A DNA stretch of 64,000 nt. It comes from Algoriphagus ornithinivorans. GTDB taxonomy: Bacteria; Bacteroidota; Bacteroidia; Cytophagales; Cyclobacteriaceae. Location: assembly GCF_900115305.1 (NCBI RefSeq), contig NZ_FOVW01000005.1, positions 62,001 through 126,000 of the forward strand, read 5' to 3'. This document shows, piece after piece, positions 17,120 through 25,849 of the stretch; the first letter of the stretch is position 1, and each line of letters opens with the position of its first letter. Both the position numbers and the translations under genes were made by a program. The notes beneath the pieces were generated by a model, which was given only the letters and a program-made list of their open reading frames with translations, ran no database searches and was not told where the DNA came from.

Positions 17120-17317
17120 TCAGTCCTGAGCTTTTTTTAGTTTTTTGTACTCAAACCAAAAATACGCGGGAAAGATCAGGGATTTCAGTTTCCAGTCGTT
17201 CTTCTCAGTAATCGTCAGACTTTTATCTGAATGCACTGTTCGGTACATTTTTCCTGCAAGCAGACAATGACCAATCAGTGCCAAAAAAATCAACGCATAA
17301 ATGAGTAATTCTTGCAT
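17120..17317 (-). CDS. Small single-span membrane protein
   Basis: 65 residues, not recognised. One transmembrane helix (LLIYALIFLALIGHCLLAGKM) is followed by a charged cytoplasmic-looking part and an aromatic segment (SLIFPAYFWFEYKKLKKAQD). It starts one base after the prmA stop, so it is translated from the tpiA-prmA transcript. Its function is unknown. Confidence 0.65.
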   Translation of the reverse strand: MQELLIYALIFLALIGHCLLAGKMYRTVHSDKSLTITEKNDWKLKSLIFPAYFWFEYKKLKKAQD

Positions 17318-17318
17318 A

Positions 17319-18146
17319 TCAACCTTTCCTCAATACTAAAGCTGCCCATTGATTTCGCTCGGACTGCTTTTCCAGTTTTAACCCCAAGGAACTTGCTATC
17401 TCCATCAGGTCATCCACATCCGGAGTGTAAAATCCACTCAAAAACAAAAAGCCATCGGGCTTCAATAAGCCGGCATAAATAGGAATCTCATCCAGCAACA
17501 CGTTCTTATTGATATTGGCCAATACGATATCAAATGGACCTGAAGGATTTACATCTCTGATAGTTCCCAAACCCATTTGAATATCCATCCCGTTTAGGGC
17601 GAAATTCTCATTGCCATTGTCTACACACCAATCATCGATATCAAATGCCTGAACTTCCTTTGCTCCCAACAAATGCGCCATGATGGCTAATATGCCAGTT
17701 CCGGAACCCACGTCCAAGACTCTTTTCCCCTGATGATCTACTTCGCCCTGAAGTTTCAGCATTTGGTAAGTAGTGGCATGATGACCTGTACCAAAAGACA
17801 TTTTGGGATTGATTACTATCTCATGTTGAAATCCTGCTTGGGATGGGTGAAAAGAGGCCCTGACATAAACTAGGTCTCCTACCGATATGGGATCATAGTT
17901 TTTTTCCCATTCTTCGTTCCAGTTGACTTTTGCAACTTTCCCTTCTTTCACCGAAATGCTCGCCGCATCTTGGTATTGGGACAATATGCCTTCAAAACTT
18001 TCCCTGTCAAAAGAATCCGATGGGGCATATACATCAATTCCTTCCTCTGTCTCGAGGAAGGAATCAAAACCTATTTCGGATAATTCAGCTATAAGGATTT
18101 CCCGGAATTCTTCCCGGCAACTGATTTTAAACTCCAGGTAATCCAT
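17319..18146 (-). CDS. prmA: Ribosomal protein L11 methyltransferase PrmA
   Basis: 275 residues, the SAM-dependent enzyme that methylates ribosomal protein L11. The methyltransferase core is clear: SFGTGHHATTYQML, VLDVGSGTGILAIMA (motif I), FDIDDWCVDNGNEN and DIVLANINKNVLL (motif IV, catalytic N-I-N). The N-terminal 90 residues are the L11-binding domain. It lies four bases after tpiA and one base before the small membrane protein, forming an operon. Confidence 0.93.
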   Translation of the reverse strand: MDYLEFKISCREEFREILIAELSEIGFDSFLETEEGIDVYAPSDSFDRESFEGILSQYQDAASISVKEGKVAKVNWNEEWEKNYDPISVGDLVYVRASFHPSQAGFQHEIVINPKMSFGTGHHATTYQMLKLQGEVDHQGKRVLDVGSGTGILAIMAHLLGAKEVQAFDIDDWCVDNGNENFALNGMDIQMGLGTIRDVNPSGPFDIVLANINKNVLLDEIPIYAGLLKPDGFLFLSGFYTPDVDDLMEIASSLGLKLEKQSERNQWAALVLRKG

Positions 18147-18150
18147 AGAA

Positions 18151-18912
18151 TCAATAAGATTTTACGATTTCGATAAAGTCTCTTGACTTCAATGAAGCCC
18201 CGCCAATCAAACCTCCATCCACATCTGGCTTGGAAAGTAAATCAGCGGCATTTCCCGCATTCATACTTCCTCCATAAAGGATTGAGATTTCTGCAGCTAC
18301 ATCTTTGCCATATTTTGAACCTAAATGTCTTCTCAAAGCAAAATGCATTTCCTGAGCTTGGTCAGAGGTTGCGGTTTTACCTGTTCCGATCGCCCAAATT
18401 GGCTCGTAAGCAATTACTACCTTTTTGATCTCATCTGCACTCAAATCAAAAAGAGAGTCAGTCAGCTGAAACTTCACATTAGGCTCGTGAGTACCAGCTT
18501 CTCTGATTTCTAAAGATTCGCCACAGCAGAAAATTGGAGTCAGTCCATGCTCTAAAGCCTGTTTTACTTTTACAGAGAGCAGCTCGTTATTTTCCTTAAA
18601 ATATTCTCTTCGCTCTGAATGTCCTATAATGACATACTGCGCACCGAAGGAAGCCAAAATTTTTGCAGAAACTTCACCGGTAAATGCACCTGATTCTTTG
18701 TCCGAACAGTTTTGTGCTCCCAAATAAACTCCCGGGGTATCACCAATCAGTTTTTTTACTGGAAAAAGGTGGGGAAAGGGTGGATTCAGCACTATGTGTA
18801 CATCCTGGATATTTTCGTCCTTGAACATGTTTACGATCTCAGAGGTCAATTTTTGGCCTTCATCAAAAGTCATATTCATTTTCCAGTTACCGGCTATTAT
18901 CTTTTTGCGCAT
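18151..18912 (-). CDS. tpiA: Triose-phosphate isomerase
   Basis: 253 residues, the glycolytic interconversion of dihydroxyacetone phosphate and glyceraldehyde 3-phosphate. Substrate-binding N and K lie in AGNWKMNMT, the catalytic His in IIGHSERREYF, the catalytic Glu in AYEPIWAIGTGKTA and the phosphate loop in LYGGSMNAGNAADLL. It heads the operon with prmA and the small membrane protein and is divergent from recX. Confidence 0.97.
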   Translation of the reverse strand: MRKKIIAGNWKMNMTFDEGQKLTSEIVNMFKDENIQDVHIVLNPPFPHLFPVKKLIGDTPGVYLGAQNCSDKESGAFTGEVSAKILASFGAQYVIIGHSERREYFKENNELLSVKVKQALEHGLTPIFCCGESLEIREAGTHEPNVKFQLTDSLFDLSADEIKKVVIAYEPIWAIGTGKTATSDQAQEMHFALRRHLGSKYGKDVAAEISILYGGSMNAGNAADLLSKPDVDGGLIGGASLKSRDFIEIVKSY

Positions 18913-18980
18913 GATAGAATTAAAATTTTATTAGGTTTGGGATATTCAAATCGTCATAATCTCGAATAAAATTAAGGAAA

Positions 18981-19481
18981 ATGTCCGGTTGGGGAAAAAA
19001 TAACCTGAATCAGTCTGGAAAAAAGTCCTGGACTTTTACTGAAGCCCAGGAAAAGCTTTCCACCTACTGTGCATATCAGGAGCGCTGTTCTTGGGAAGTT
19101 CGAAGGAAATTGTTTGAGAAAGGAATTACAGACGAAAAGGCAGAAGAGCTTATCAGCTATTTGATCAAGGAAAATTTTTTGGACGAGGAGCGCTTTGCCA
19201 GAGCCTTTTGCAGAGGGAAGTTCAGATTGAAGCGATGGGGAAAGAACAGGATCAAAATGGAATTGAAAATGCGTCAGATTCCTGAAGAATTAATTAGAAA
19301 AGGTCTTTTGGAAATTGACCCGGAAGAATATTACGATACTTTACTGACAGAAACAGAAAAAAAATGGACCAAAACGAATGAGTCAGATCCATATAAAAAG
19401 CGGTACAAGGTCATAGGCTATTTGATGCAAAAAGGATTTGAGCAGGATCTGATTCAAGAAGCCTTGGAAAGTCTGAAGTGA
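18981..19481 (+). CDS. recX: RecX family regulatory protein
   Basis: 166 residues. RecX limits RecA filament growth. The family's three-helix repeats are visible, with SWEVRRKLFEKGI, IKENFLDEERFARAFCRGKFRLKRWGKNRIKMEL and the C-terminal KRYKVIGYLMQKGFEQDLIQEAL. It is divergent from tpiA with a 68-base shared upstream region. recA is not in the window. Confidence 0.9.
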   Translation: MSGWGKNNLNQSGKKSWTFTEAQEKLSTYCAYQERCSWEVRRKLFEKGITDEKAEELISYLIKENFLDEERFARAFCRGKFRLKRWGKNRIKMELKMRQIPEELIRKGLLEIDPEEYYDTLLTETEKKWTKTNESDPYKKRYKVIGYLMQKGFEQDLIQEALESLK

Positions 19482-19496
19482 GAAATCTCAATCAGT

Positions 19497-19850
19497 TCAA
19501 AATCTTTTCTGCCTAATTGAATTTTGATCAATCACAGTCAAAGCAGCTTCAAATGAAATATTTTTAGAGTTCACCACTTTTTCCAATAGCCTTCCAGTAA
19601 ATTCAGGGTTTTCTGGTTTCTGACGTATATAGATCACACCAGCCTTAGGCCTAAAGCCATATTTAAAGATCAATTCTCCATAATCACTATCATGGGTAAG
19701 AATTGTCCGGTATTGTTCATTTGAGATTTTTATTACTTCTTCATCACTTATCCCTGAAAAATCCAAGCCAACTGAAATTATATCCCAGCCCTTACTTAGA
19801 AGGTATTTCACACTGGCTTGAGGAATATTTTCATTAGCTAAAAACTTCAT
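19497..19850 (-). CDS. DUF5615 PIN-like protein, probable toxin of a toxin-antitoxin pair
   Basis: 117 residues of the DUF5615/Mut7-C-like PIN fold. Acidic PIN-type residues are in MKFLANENIP (E7), ISDEEVI, and LTHDSDYGEL (D54, D56). PIN proteins are usually RNases. The start overlaps the stop of the DUF433 gene by ATGA (19847-19850), the typical antitoxin-first layout with translational coupling. Toxin activity is inferred from family and context. Confidence 0.82.
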   Translation of the reverse strand: MKFLANENIPQASVKYLLSKGWDIISVGLDFSGISDEEVIKISNEQYRTILTHDSDYGELIFKYGFRPKAGVIYIRQKPENPEFTGRLLEKVVNSKNISFEAALTVIDQNSIRQKRF

Positions 19851-20089
19851 TTACCACTTTCAGCAGCTTCTGAGAAAAGAAACCCATCCTTCATCATTTC
19901 CTGAATGTAGGCAAAAACTGCACGAATTGAATTGGGAGTTAATCTTGGGTAATTCTCCAATAAGTCCTTCTCTGACCATCCAGAAGCCAAAAGATCTAAA
20001 ATATGCTCAATAGAAATCCTGGTTCCTTTGATGGTAGGTTTTCCTAACAAAACACGATTATCTAATGTGATGTGTTCTCTCCAGTTCAT
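19847..20089 (-). CDS. DUF433 protein, probable antitoxin
   Basis: 80 residues of the DUF433 family, a winged or ribbon-type DNA-binding fold related to VapB-like antitoxins. The family core NRVLLGKPTIKGTRISIEHILDLLASGWS and ENYPRLTPNSIRAVFAYIQ is complete. It overlaps the DUF5615 gene by four bases. It probably binds the PIN-like partner and represses the shared promoter. Confidence 0.82.
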   Translation of the reverse strand: MNWREHITLDNRVLLGKPTIKGTRISIEHILDLLASGWSEKDLLENYPRLTPNSIRAVFAYIQEMMKDGFLFSEAAESGK

Positions 20090-20120
20090 ACTTCAATTTA
20101 CGATAAATTTAAATTATTGG

Positions 20121-21584
20121 CTATTTTATAAAACCAATCATAATCTTCGCAGAAAGAAGGGATAGAGGAATTCCTCCTCCAGGATGAACAGAGCCTCCAC
20201 AGAAAAAAAGGTTTTTGATAGAGGATGAATAATTTGCATGCCGGAGAAAAGCAGCAAACTTATTATTGGAGCTGTTTCCATAAAGTGCTCCTTGGGCACT
20301 GGAAGTTTTGGATTCAATGGTTCTGGGATCCAAAATCTCTTCTACCTCAATCAATGATTCTATATCAGTTTGAAGCACCCTATTCACTTTTGAAATGATA
20401 TTTTTCTTGGCCTCTTGAATCAATTGATCCCAATCTTGCCCTTGATTATTCGGCACATTGATCATGGTAAACCAGTTCATACTGCCTTCGGGGGCATCAT
20501 CGGGTTTACAGACTGAGGTAATGTTGATATAGACAGTCGGATCCTGGTATATACTGCCCTTTTCAAAAATATGCTCGAACTCAGCTTTATAGTTTTCAGA
20601 AAATAAGATATTATGTAGACCTAGCTGCTTAAACTCCTTCTTGATCCCCCAATAAAAAATCAAGGCAGAACTGGACTTGGGCTGATTCAATAGCCTTTTG
20701 GGTTGCTTTTGCTTTTTCAAAAGGCTCTTATAGGCATTGACCATGTCCATATTATTGATTACTAGATCAGCCTTTTTTTCCTCCCCAGAAACGATTATTC
20801 CCACTGCCTTGCCTTTATCAATCAAAATCTCTTCCACTTTTGAATTGAAGTGAAATTGTACACCCATAGACTTCGCGAGTTTGTAAATACTCTGGGTGAT
20901 GTCGTGCATCCCTTTTTTTGGGAAATATGCTCCCCGATTGAATTCTAAGTGTGGAATAATATTTAAGGTGGCAGGAGTCTGATAAGGGTCTGAACCATTA
21001 TAAGTAGCGTATCGATTGAAAAGCTGAACCATTTTTGGGTTTTCGAATAAGGCCTCATTGGCCTGATTCATAGTTGAAAAAATACCCAGCTTACCCATTT
21101 TTAAATAAGATTTGAGCGCCTGAGCATTGGTCCAGGTACTGAATTGATGCAAAGACCTATGCATAAAAAGAGGCGACAAATTCTCATAGATGAATGCTGA
21201 GTTTTTTAAAGCCTTTCTCACATGAGAAGCAGGTTCTCCTAATTTCGTCTCCACTTCCTCAGCAAATTGATTGATATCTGCGAATGCTTTGATCTGCTTG
21301 CCATCTTCCCAGAAATAGTGGCAGGCTATATCCAGCTTTTGGTATTCAAAGTGGTCCTTGGGGTTCTTTCCCGCAAGCCTAAACAGTTCTTCAACTTGCT
21401 CAGGAAGGGTAAAAAGAGATGGCCCAGCATCAAAACGGTAAGCGCCTAATTGAATTTCTGAAAGTTTGCCTCCAGGGTATGAGTTTGCCTCAAAGACTTC
21501 CACTTCGAAGCCTTTCGCTGCCAAACGCACAGATGAAGCCAGTCCCGCTATTCCAGAACCTATGATGATTGCTTTTTTAGACAT
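20121..21584 (-). CDS. CrtI-family carotenoid desaturase (CrtD-like)
   Basis: 487 residues from the ATG at 21584; a start six codons upstream is possible. The FAD-binding motif AIIIGSGIAGLASSVRLAAKGFEV and the YPGGKLSEI loop open the protein. The C-terminal CGGSVHPGGGIPLSLLSAKIM is the phytoene-desaturase signature. Family members introduce double bonds into carotenoids at the membrane. A lone copy with this C-terminus resembles the 1-hydroxycarotenoid 3,4-desaturases (CrtD) of pigmented Bacteroidota, but phytoene desaturase or a related oxidase cannot be excluded. No other carotenoid gene is near. Confidence 0.82.
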   Translation of the reverse strand: MSKKAIIIGSGIAGLASSVRLAAKGFEVEVFEANSYPGGKLSEIQLGAYRFDAGPSLFTLPEQVEELFRLAGKNPKDHFEYQKLDIACHYFWEDGKQIKAFADINQFAEEVETKLGEPASHVRKALKNSAFIYENLSPLFMHRSLHQFSTWTNAQALKSYLKMGKLGIFSTMNQANEALFENPKMVQLFNRYATYNGSDPYQTPATLNIIPHLEFNRGAYFPKKGMHDITQSIYKLAKSMGVQFHFNSKVEEILIDKGKAVGIIVSGEEKKADLVINNMDMVNAYKSLLKKQKQPKRLLNQPKSSSALIFYWGIKKEFKQLGLHNILFSENYKAEFEHIFEKGSIYQDPTVYINITSVCKPDDAPEGSMNWFTMINVPNNQGQDWDQLIQEAKKNIISKVNRVLQTDIESLIEVEEILDPRTIESKTSSAQGALYGNSSNNKFAAFLRHANYSSSIKNLFFCGGSVHPGGGIPLSLLSAKIMIGFIK

Positions 21585-21791
21585 AACCTTAATCAAAAGC
21601 AAACTACAAAAATCAACTTGGAGTTATAATCTTTTCAAAAACTCTTTCAAAAAAGCACTTTCATGAAAAAAAATTGAGTTTGATTTCAGAAAAATACAAA
21701 CTACAAATAACTGATAATCAGAAACTTTTTTAATGATTTAAAATACAATCAATTCATTTATTATGTATTTTTATTAATAATTCTAACTGTC

Positions 21792-22805
21792 ATGAAAAGC
21801 TTTAAAATCGCCAATTTCTCCATCGGGTTATGGAGCTTGGTATTTGTCCTTTTTGCCTTTGGCTGTAGCCAAATGGATGATCCTGATTTTTTGGATCAAT
21901 TAGAGATTCCTGAAAGGGTTGATTTTATCAAAGGTTCTCCATATGGAGATATTAATTCCAGAGTAATTATCAGCGAAGCTGAGGTTTGCGGGGAATCTTC
22001 TCAAACCTGTTTATTGGCAGGAAAAACGATAGAAGTGGGTAATGTAGAAGTTTATAATGATGAAGATTATGTCTATATCACAGCTTCTACTGAAGGAACA
22101 GACTGGTATTTTTTCGAAAGCCATTTGAAATTCTCTGAGACAGCTCAGGGTTTGGGTACTGGAAAGAATCCAGCGCCAGGAAAATTTCCATACAAGGAAA
22201 GTTATGATCCGGCACTTCAAGTTGTTACCTATCAATTTGAAATTGAGGATGTGCCAAATACCTTCTATTGGGCATTTCACGCAGTTGTATTGAGATTAAA
22301 TGAGGAAACTGGAGAGGTTTTACAAAGCGAAAGTGCTTGGGGATGTGGCCCTAGATTTGTGAACAAAGGAAGTTGGGCAACTTATTCCGGTCCATTTACT
22401 ATTCAGGAATGCGAAGAAGATGAGATTGAAGAAATAGACGATGAATGCTATAAAGAAGAAACTGGCTGGGCAGGTACTAATTCAGGTGCTGGCAATGCCT
22501 GGTGGTACTATTTCGACACTGAGGGAGATGCTATTCAACCAATCTTTGCAGGCAATAAAAATATCGATGGCACTGTGGAGTGGGATGGAGTGAATCTGAT
22601 TATTGATTTAGGATCCATGCTTTTGCAGGATGTAAATGAGCCTGTCAAAGTTCAGGGTTATGATATTCTACCTACCAAACGACCTGCTGCAGGATTATTC
22701 ACTACCTATAAGGGAGAAGAATTATCCATTGAAGGTGATGGCTCAAGATATTACGCTATCCATTTAGACCTATTAGTACCTATAGAGTGTCCTGAAGAAG
22801 AATAA
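21792..22805 (+). CDS. Hypothetical lipoprotein
   Basis: 337 residues, not recognised. A hydrophobic N-terminus ending LFAFGCSQ gives a lipobox Cys. The rest is acidic and aromatic, with four or more cysteines (EVCGESSQTC, WGCGP, IQECEED, DECYKEE) and an acidic linker EEDEIEEIDDE about residue 215 between two beta-rich halves. It is probably an outer-membrane-anchored periplasmic or surface protein. It is followed by a long imperfect hairpin and the convergent protease gene. Confidence 0.7.
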   Translation: MKSFKIANFSIGLWSLVFVLFAFGCSQMDDPDFLDQLEIPERVDFIKGSPYGDINSRVIISEAEVCGESSQTCLLAGKTIEVGNVEVYNDEDYVYITASTEGTDWYFFESHLKFSETAQGLGTGKNPAPGKFPYKESYDPALQVVTYQFEIEDVPNTFYWAFHAVVLRLNEETGEVLQSESAWGCGPRFVNKGSWATYSGPFTIQECEEDEIEEIDDECYKEETGWAGTNSGAGNAWWYYFDTEGDAIQPIFAGNKNIDGTVEWDGVNLIIDLGSMLLQDVNEPVKVQGYDILPTKRPAAGLFTTYKGEELSIEGDGSRYYAIHLDLLVPIECPEEE

Positions 22806-22820
22806 ATTCAGGAAAGTAAA

Positions 22821-22911
22821 AAGAGACTGCCTTAAAAGTGATTTTGTCACATTGAGTATCCCGAAAATTGTACGGGACGCTCAGGCTGACATAGCTCCGA
22901 GACAGTCTCTT
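22821..22911. repeat. Long imperfect inverted repeat between convergent genes
   Basis: AAGAGACTG (22821-22829) pairs with CAGTCTCTT (22903-22911). Inside, TTTTGTCA-CATTGAG partly pairs with CTCAGGCTGACA, and TCCCG/CGGGA forms the tip. The 91-base element looks like an interspersed repeat or relic of a small mobile element and is placed where a bidirectional terminator would be. Confidence 0.6.
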
Positions 22912-22917
22912 AATTTT

Positions 22918-24267
22918 TTATCTATCAGCTCTAAATGCTATTGGATCAGGGGTTGAATCTTTGTCACTTGTGACAAAACCATCAGCCCTCAGACCATTCA
23001 AAAGAAGTATACCTGCTACGTGTGGGGTCGCCATAGAAGTACCGCTCTTGAAGCCATATCCTCCTCCTGGAATTGTTGATTTAATTCCTCTTCCAGGGGC
23101 GGCGTAATCAATCGGTGGGTTTCCAAAGTTTGAGAATGAAGACAATGCTCCATTGGAATCCATGGAAGAAATGGTGAAGATATTGGTACCATTAACTCTT
23201 GCGGGCGAGTAATTATTGGCATCTGCAGCACTATTTCCAGCTGCGATTGCAAAATAAATCCCTTTCGCAGCTGCGTTGAGTACGGCTTGATCCTGAGTAG
23301 AGCTAGCTGATCCACCCAAGCTCAAATTAGCAACGTCTCCTGGCTTACCGACGGCTGCTACATAATCAATTCCTGCAATTACCCAGGATTTTTGACCGGA
23401 ACCTGTTGGACCCAAAACTTTGATAGGAACAACCTGTGCACCAGCCGCAACACCAACTAGTCCAAAGGTATTGTTGATGGCAGCGATAGTTCCTGCCACA
23501 TGCGTTCCATGGCTATGTTCGTCATCTAATGTGGTACTTACCTCATCCGGAACTGCCTTAAAGCCTAAGCTAGCATTCACATTCAAATCAGGATGGTCCA
23601 AATCTATCCCAGTATCAATCACAAAAGCTACATTGGTGCCTCTATAAGTAGAAAAACCGCCTACTCTATTAATTCCCCATGGAACTTCTTGATTAGGATC
23701 AGATATCTCGGGTTCATAATCAGTACCTGGATTAGGATCTGGTTCAGGATCCGGAGTTGGGTCTGGTGTAGGGTCAGGTGTAGGCTCTGGAGTCGGCTCT
23801 GGATCTTTATTTTTTGGTCCTTTGTTGGTGTTTCCACCACCCCCTCCGCCTTTTCCGGGACTATCCGGTTTGCCCAAAGCAATGATTTCATCGGGTTCTA
23901 TAGACAGTATTCGGGGATCATTTTTGATAGCCTCATACTGTGAGGGTTCAAGGTGAACAGAGAAACCATCGATTGCAGCACTATAAGTTAGTCTTACATT
24001 GGAGGCGGCGATTTTATATTGTGCCAATAAACCTTGGGAATATTTTCTCATTGCGGCTTGATTGGCTTGATAATCATTCCCTTTTCTGAAGTTGAGGGAG
24101 GTGGGCTGTAATCGAACAATATATTCCCCTTCGATTATTTTGGAACTATAATTCACGAGGTCCTGAGTAGAGAGTTCCATATTTGGACTTTCTACTTCCT
24201 GACAGCTCCACACTATAGCAGATAAAGCCAGGGTGAGAATCAATTTGGTTTGAAGTGATTTTTTCAT
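22918..24267 (-). CDS. S8 subtilisin-like serine protease lipoprotein
   Basis: 449 residues from the ATG at 24267; a start 14 codons earlier would precede the signal peptide. KLILTLALSAIVWSC has a lipobox Cys22. An I9-type propeptide follows (EGEYIVRLQP to LSIEPDE, residues 45-127). A low-complexity linker of poly-Gly and DPEPTP/DPTP units spans about residues 136-182. The catalytic domain has the triad D218 (VIDTGID), H253 (SHGTHVAGT) and S411 (GTSMATPHVAG), with Asn in AAGNS. It is predicted to act outside the inner membrane after self-cleavage. The neighbours on both sides are lipoproteins of unknown role. Confidence 0.92.
   Translation of the reverse strand: MKKSLQTKLILTLALSAIVWSCQEVESPNMELSTQDLVNYSSKIIEGEYIVRLQPTSLNFRKGNDYQANQAAMRKYSQGLLAQYKIAASNVRLTYSAAIDGFSVHLEPSQYEAIKNDPRILSIEPDEIIALGKPDSPGKGGGGGGNTNKGPKNKDPEPTPEPTPDPTPDPTPDPEPDPNPGTDYEPEISDPNQEVPWGINRVGGFSTYRGTNVAFVIDTGIDLDHPDLNVNASLGFKAVPDEVSTTLDDEHSHGTHVAGTIAAINNTFGLVGVAAGAQVVPIKVLGPTGSGQKSWVIAGIDYVAAVGKPGDVANLSLGGSASSTQDQAVLNAAAKGIYFAIAAGNSAADANNYSPARVNGTNIFTISSMDSNGALSSFSNFGNPPIDYAAPGRGIKSTIPGGGYGFKSGTSMATPHVAGILLLNGLRADGFVTSDKDSTPDPIAFRADR
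23722..23805 (-). repeat. Tandem repeat coding the acidic Pro linker of the protease
   Basis: Imperfect 6- and 12-base units encode alternating Asp/Glu-Pro-Thr-Pro in the linker between propeptide and catalytic domain. Such units often vary in number between strains. Confidence 0.6.
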
Positions 24268-24662
24268 AGCTATTTGATTGATGGTCAATTTTTTATTGCT
24301 GTTATACACTTAAATGAATTTTGAATTTGAGGCAAGAAAAAAGCCTTCTCCAACGAGAAGGCTTTGCAGCGGACTTGAAGCCTGAACATTTTTTTGTTAC
24401 CCTATTTTCTTTCATTAATTTTTAAATCAGGGTAGAAATATAATATAGAATATACTAGATATCCAAATTTTATTATGTATTTATTTATTTTACAAAATTT
24501 TATTTTTCAAAAGCAATTAAGTGATTATGAAATCGTGCTAATGCTGGATATTTGACATTAACCGAAAACTATAAAGGAACTATTTATTTTGTAACAAATT
24601 TTATGAATGGCGTTTTTTTGTATTTGAATTACACTTATATTTATATCATAAATTAAAAAACT
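24268..24662. other. AT-rich divergent intergenic region
   Basis: About 395 bases between the leftward protease and the rightward lipoprotein gene. Apart from the hairpin at 24341-24364, I see only very AT-rich sequence. Neither gene has a clean TAnnTTTG promoter here. Confidence 0.5.
24341..24364 (-). terminator. Terminator-like hairpin upstream of the protease gene
   Basis: AAGCCTTCTC/GAGAAGGCTT, a 10-base perfect stem with a 4-base loop. The U-tract (TTTTTT) is on the - strand, so it would stop leftward transcription arriving from the right. No leftward gene lies in the 300 bases to the right. It may therefore mark a short unannotated transcript, an attenuator, or a remnant of a former gene. 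Confidence 0.6.
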
Positions 24663-25676
24663 ATGAAAAAAACTTTTACATCAAGCTTTCTGGGATTAGT
24701 GATCTCAGGCTTGCTTTTAGCTTCTTGTAGCCAATTGGCTACTTATGAAAATGAAGATCTGATGCTGGAGCAAACCAGCGCAGACAAGGCGGGATTCAAA
24801 TTGAGTCCTTTTGGGAGTAATGGATATGAAAATGCAAGGGCTTACGCATCTACGGATTGCATAAACTTCTGCATAGATCCAACTAATCCTGAATATTCTG
24901 TACAAACTTCTACCATATCAAACAACAGCGGTCCTCAAACACGCGTATTTAGTTACTCAGTTTACAACACACTTTCAGGGTTTGTGTTGGCATGGAATTA
25001 TTCAGCCAGCAACAATGCAGGAAGAAAGCTCAAAATTTCATTATCTGGTGCCGGGTTTGCTACGCCTAAAACTTATACTACTCCATTGGTTCAAACTTCT
25101 GGAAATGGTACAAATACATTTTCTTTTGATGCGTCATGGGGTTCATGTGGAATAGTTAACATATCTGCAGAAATTTTAGACGAGTTTAATGTTTTAGTCT
25201 CTGGACCAGTATCAACCAATTATAACTTGATTGGCGAATGTGGCGGATGTGATATTGACAACAATGAATTTTCCGGTATTGCCATTTCCTGTGCACAGGA
25301 TGGTCGTGAAGCAGTTTATACCTTTGGTTCCGAAGATGGCGTAGACTACTTTAAAATGCAAGGTGGATTAACCAACTTCACAGGCGGCAATGCATCGGTT
25401 TATATTAACGGTGATCTTGTTGACTTCAATACAACTTCAGTTGATGGATGGGCTACTGGAACAGTAGGAGGATTCACCGTTGGGCAAAGAAATCCAGGTG
25501 GTTCATCTAACCGAAATATAAGAGTTGAGGGAGGCCTTGGTTCTTGTGAAGAAGTTGAGGTAAAAATTGTTTGGAACTCCTCTAATTCTGGTGGTACAAT
25601 TACCGGTGGGTGGACCGTTAAAGACGAAGTTGGTGAGGACCTTGCACCACCAGTAGCAGGACTCACTTGCTCTTGA
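24663..25676 (+). CDS. Hypothetical secreted lipoprotein
   Basis: 337 residues, not recognised. The signal SSFLGLVISGLLLASCSQ has a lipobox Cys. The mature part has two beta-rich halves with paired cysteines (DCINFC, SCGIV, GECGGCDIDNN, SCAQD, GSCEEV, LTCS at the C-terminus) and many Gly/Asn/Ser. The C-terminal cysteine is the penultimate residue. It ends at a good terminator and could be a cell-surface or matrix protein. Confidence 0.7.
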   Translation: MKKTFTSSFLGLVISGLLLASCSQLATYENEDLMLEQTSADKAGFKLSPFGSNGYENARAYASTDCINFCIDPTNPEYSVQTSTISNNSGPQTRVFSYSVYNTLSGFVLAWNYSASNNAGRKLKISLSGAGFATPKTYTTPLVQTSGNGTNTFSFDASWGSCGIVNISAEILDEFNVLVSGPVSTNYNLIGECGGCDIDNNEFSGIAISCAQDGREAVYTFGSEDGVDYFKMQGGLTNFTGGNASVYINGDLVDFNTTSVDGWATGTVGGFTVGQRNPGGSSNRNIRVEGGLGSCEEVEVKIVWNSSNSGGTITGGWTVKDEVGEDLAPPVAGLTCS

Positions 25677-25701
25677 TAATAGGTTAAAACACCAAGAAAT
25701 T

Positions 25702-25732
25702 AAAACCCTTCGGTATACTGAAGGGTTTTTTT
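25702..25732 (+). terminator. Rho-independent terminator
   Basis: AAAACCCTTC/GAAGGGTTTT stem with an 8-base loop, then a T-run on the + strand, directly after the lipoprotein gene. Confidence 0.8.
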
Positions 25733-25789
25733 ATGAATTTTTCATTTTTATGAGATGGAAATCAAATTGTATTAGTAGCACCAAAAAAA

Positions 25790-25812
25790 CCTTGAGAAAT
25801 TTAATCTCAAGG
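25790..25812. terminator. Terminator downstream of glyS
   Basis: CCTTGAGA/TCTCAAGG, a perfect 8-base stem with a 7-base loop and T-runs on both strands. It lies 37 bases past the glyS stop. Confidence 0.75.
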
Positions 25813-25849
25813 CTTTTTTCATCAATCATCGGGCATCAAGCACCCAACA

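Noticed and set aside
24365..24390. tRNA 3'-end-like fragment on the - strand (TTCAAGTCC segment)
   Set aside because: Adjacent sequence is AT-rich with no acceptor, D or anticodon arm, so no tRNA can be folded.
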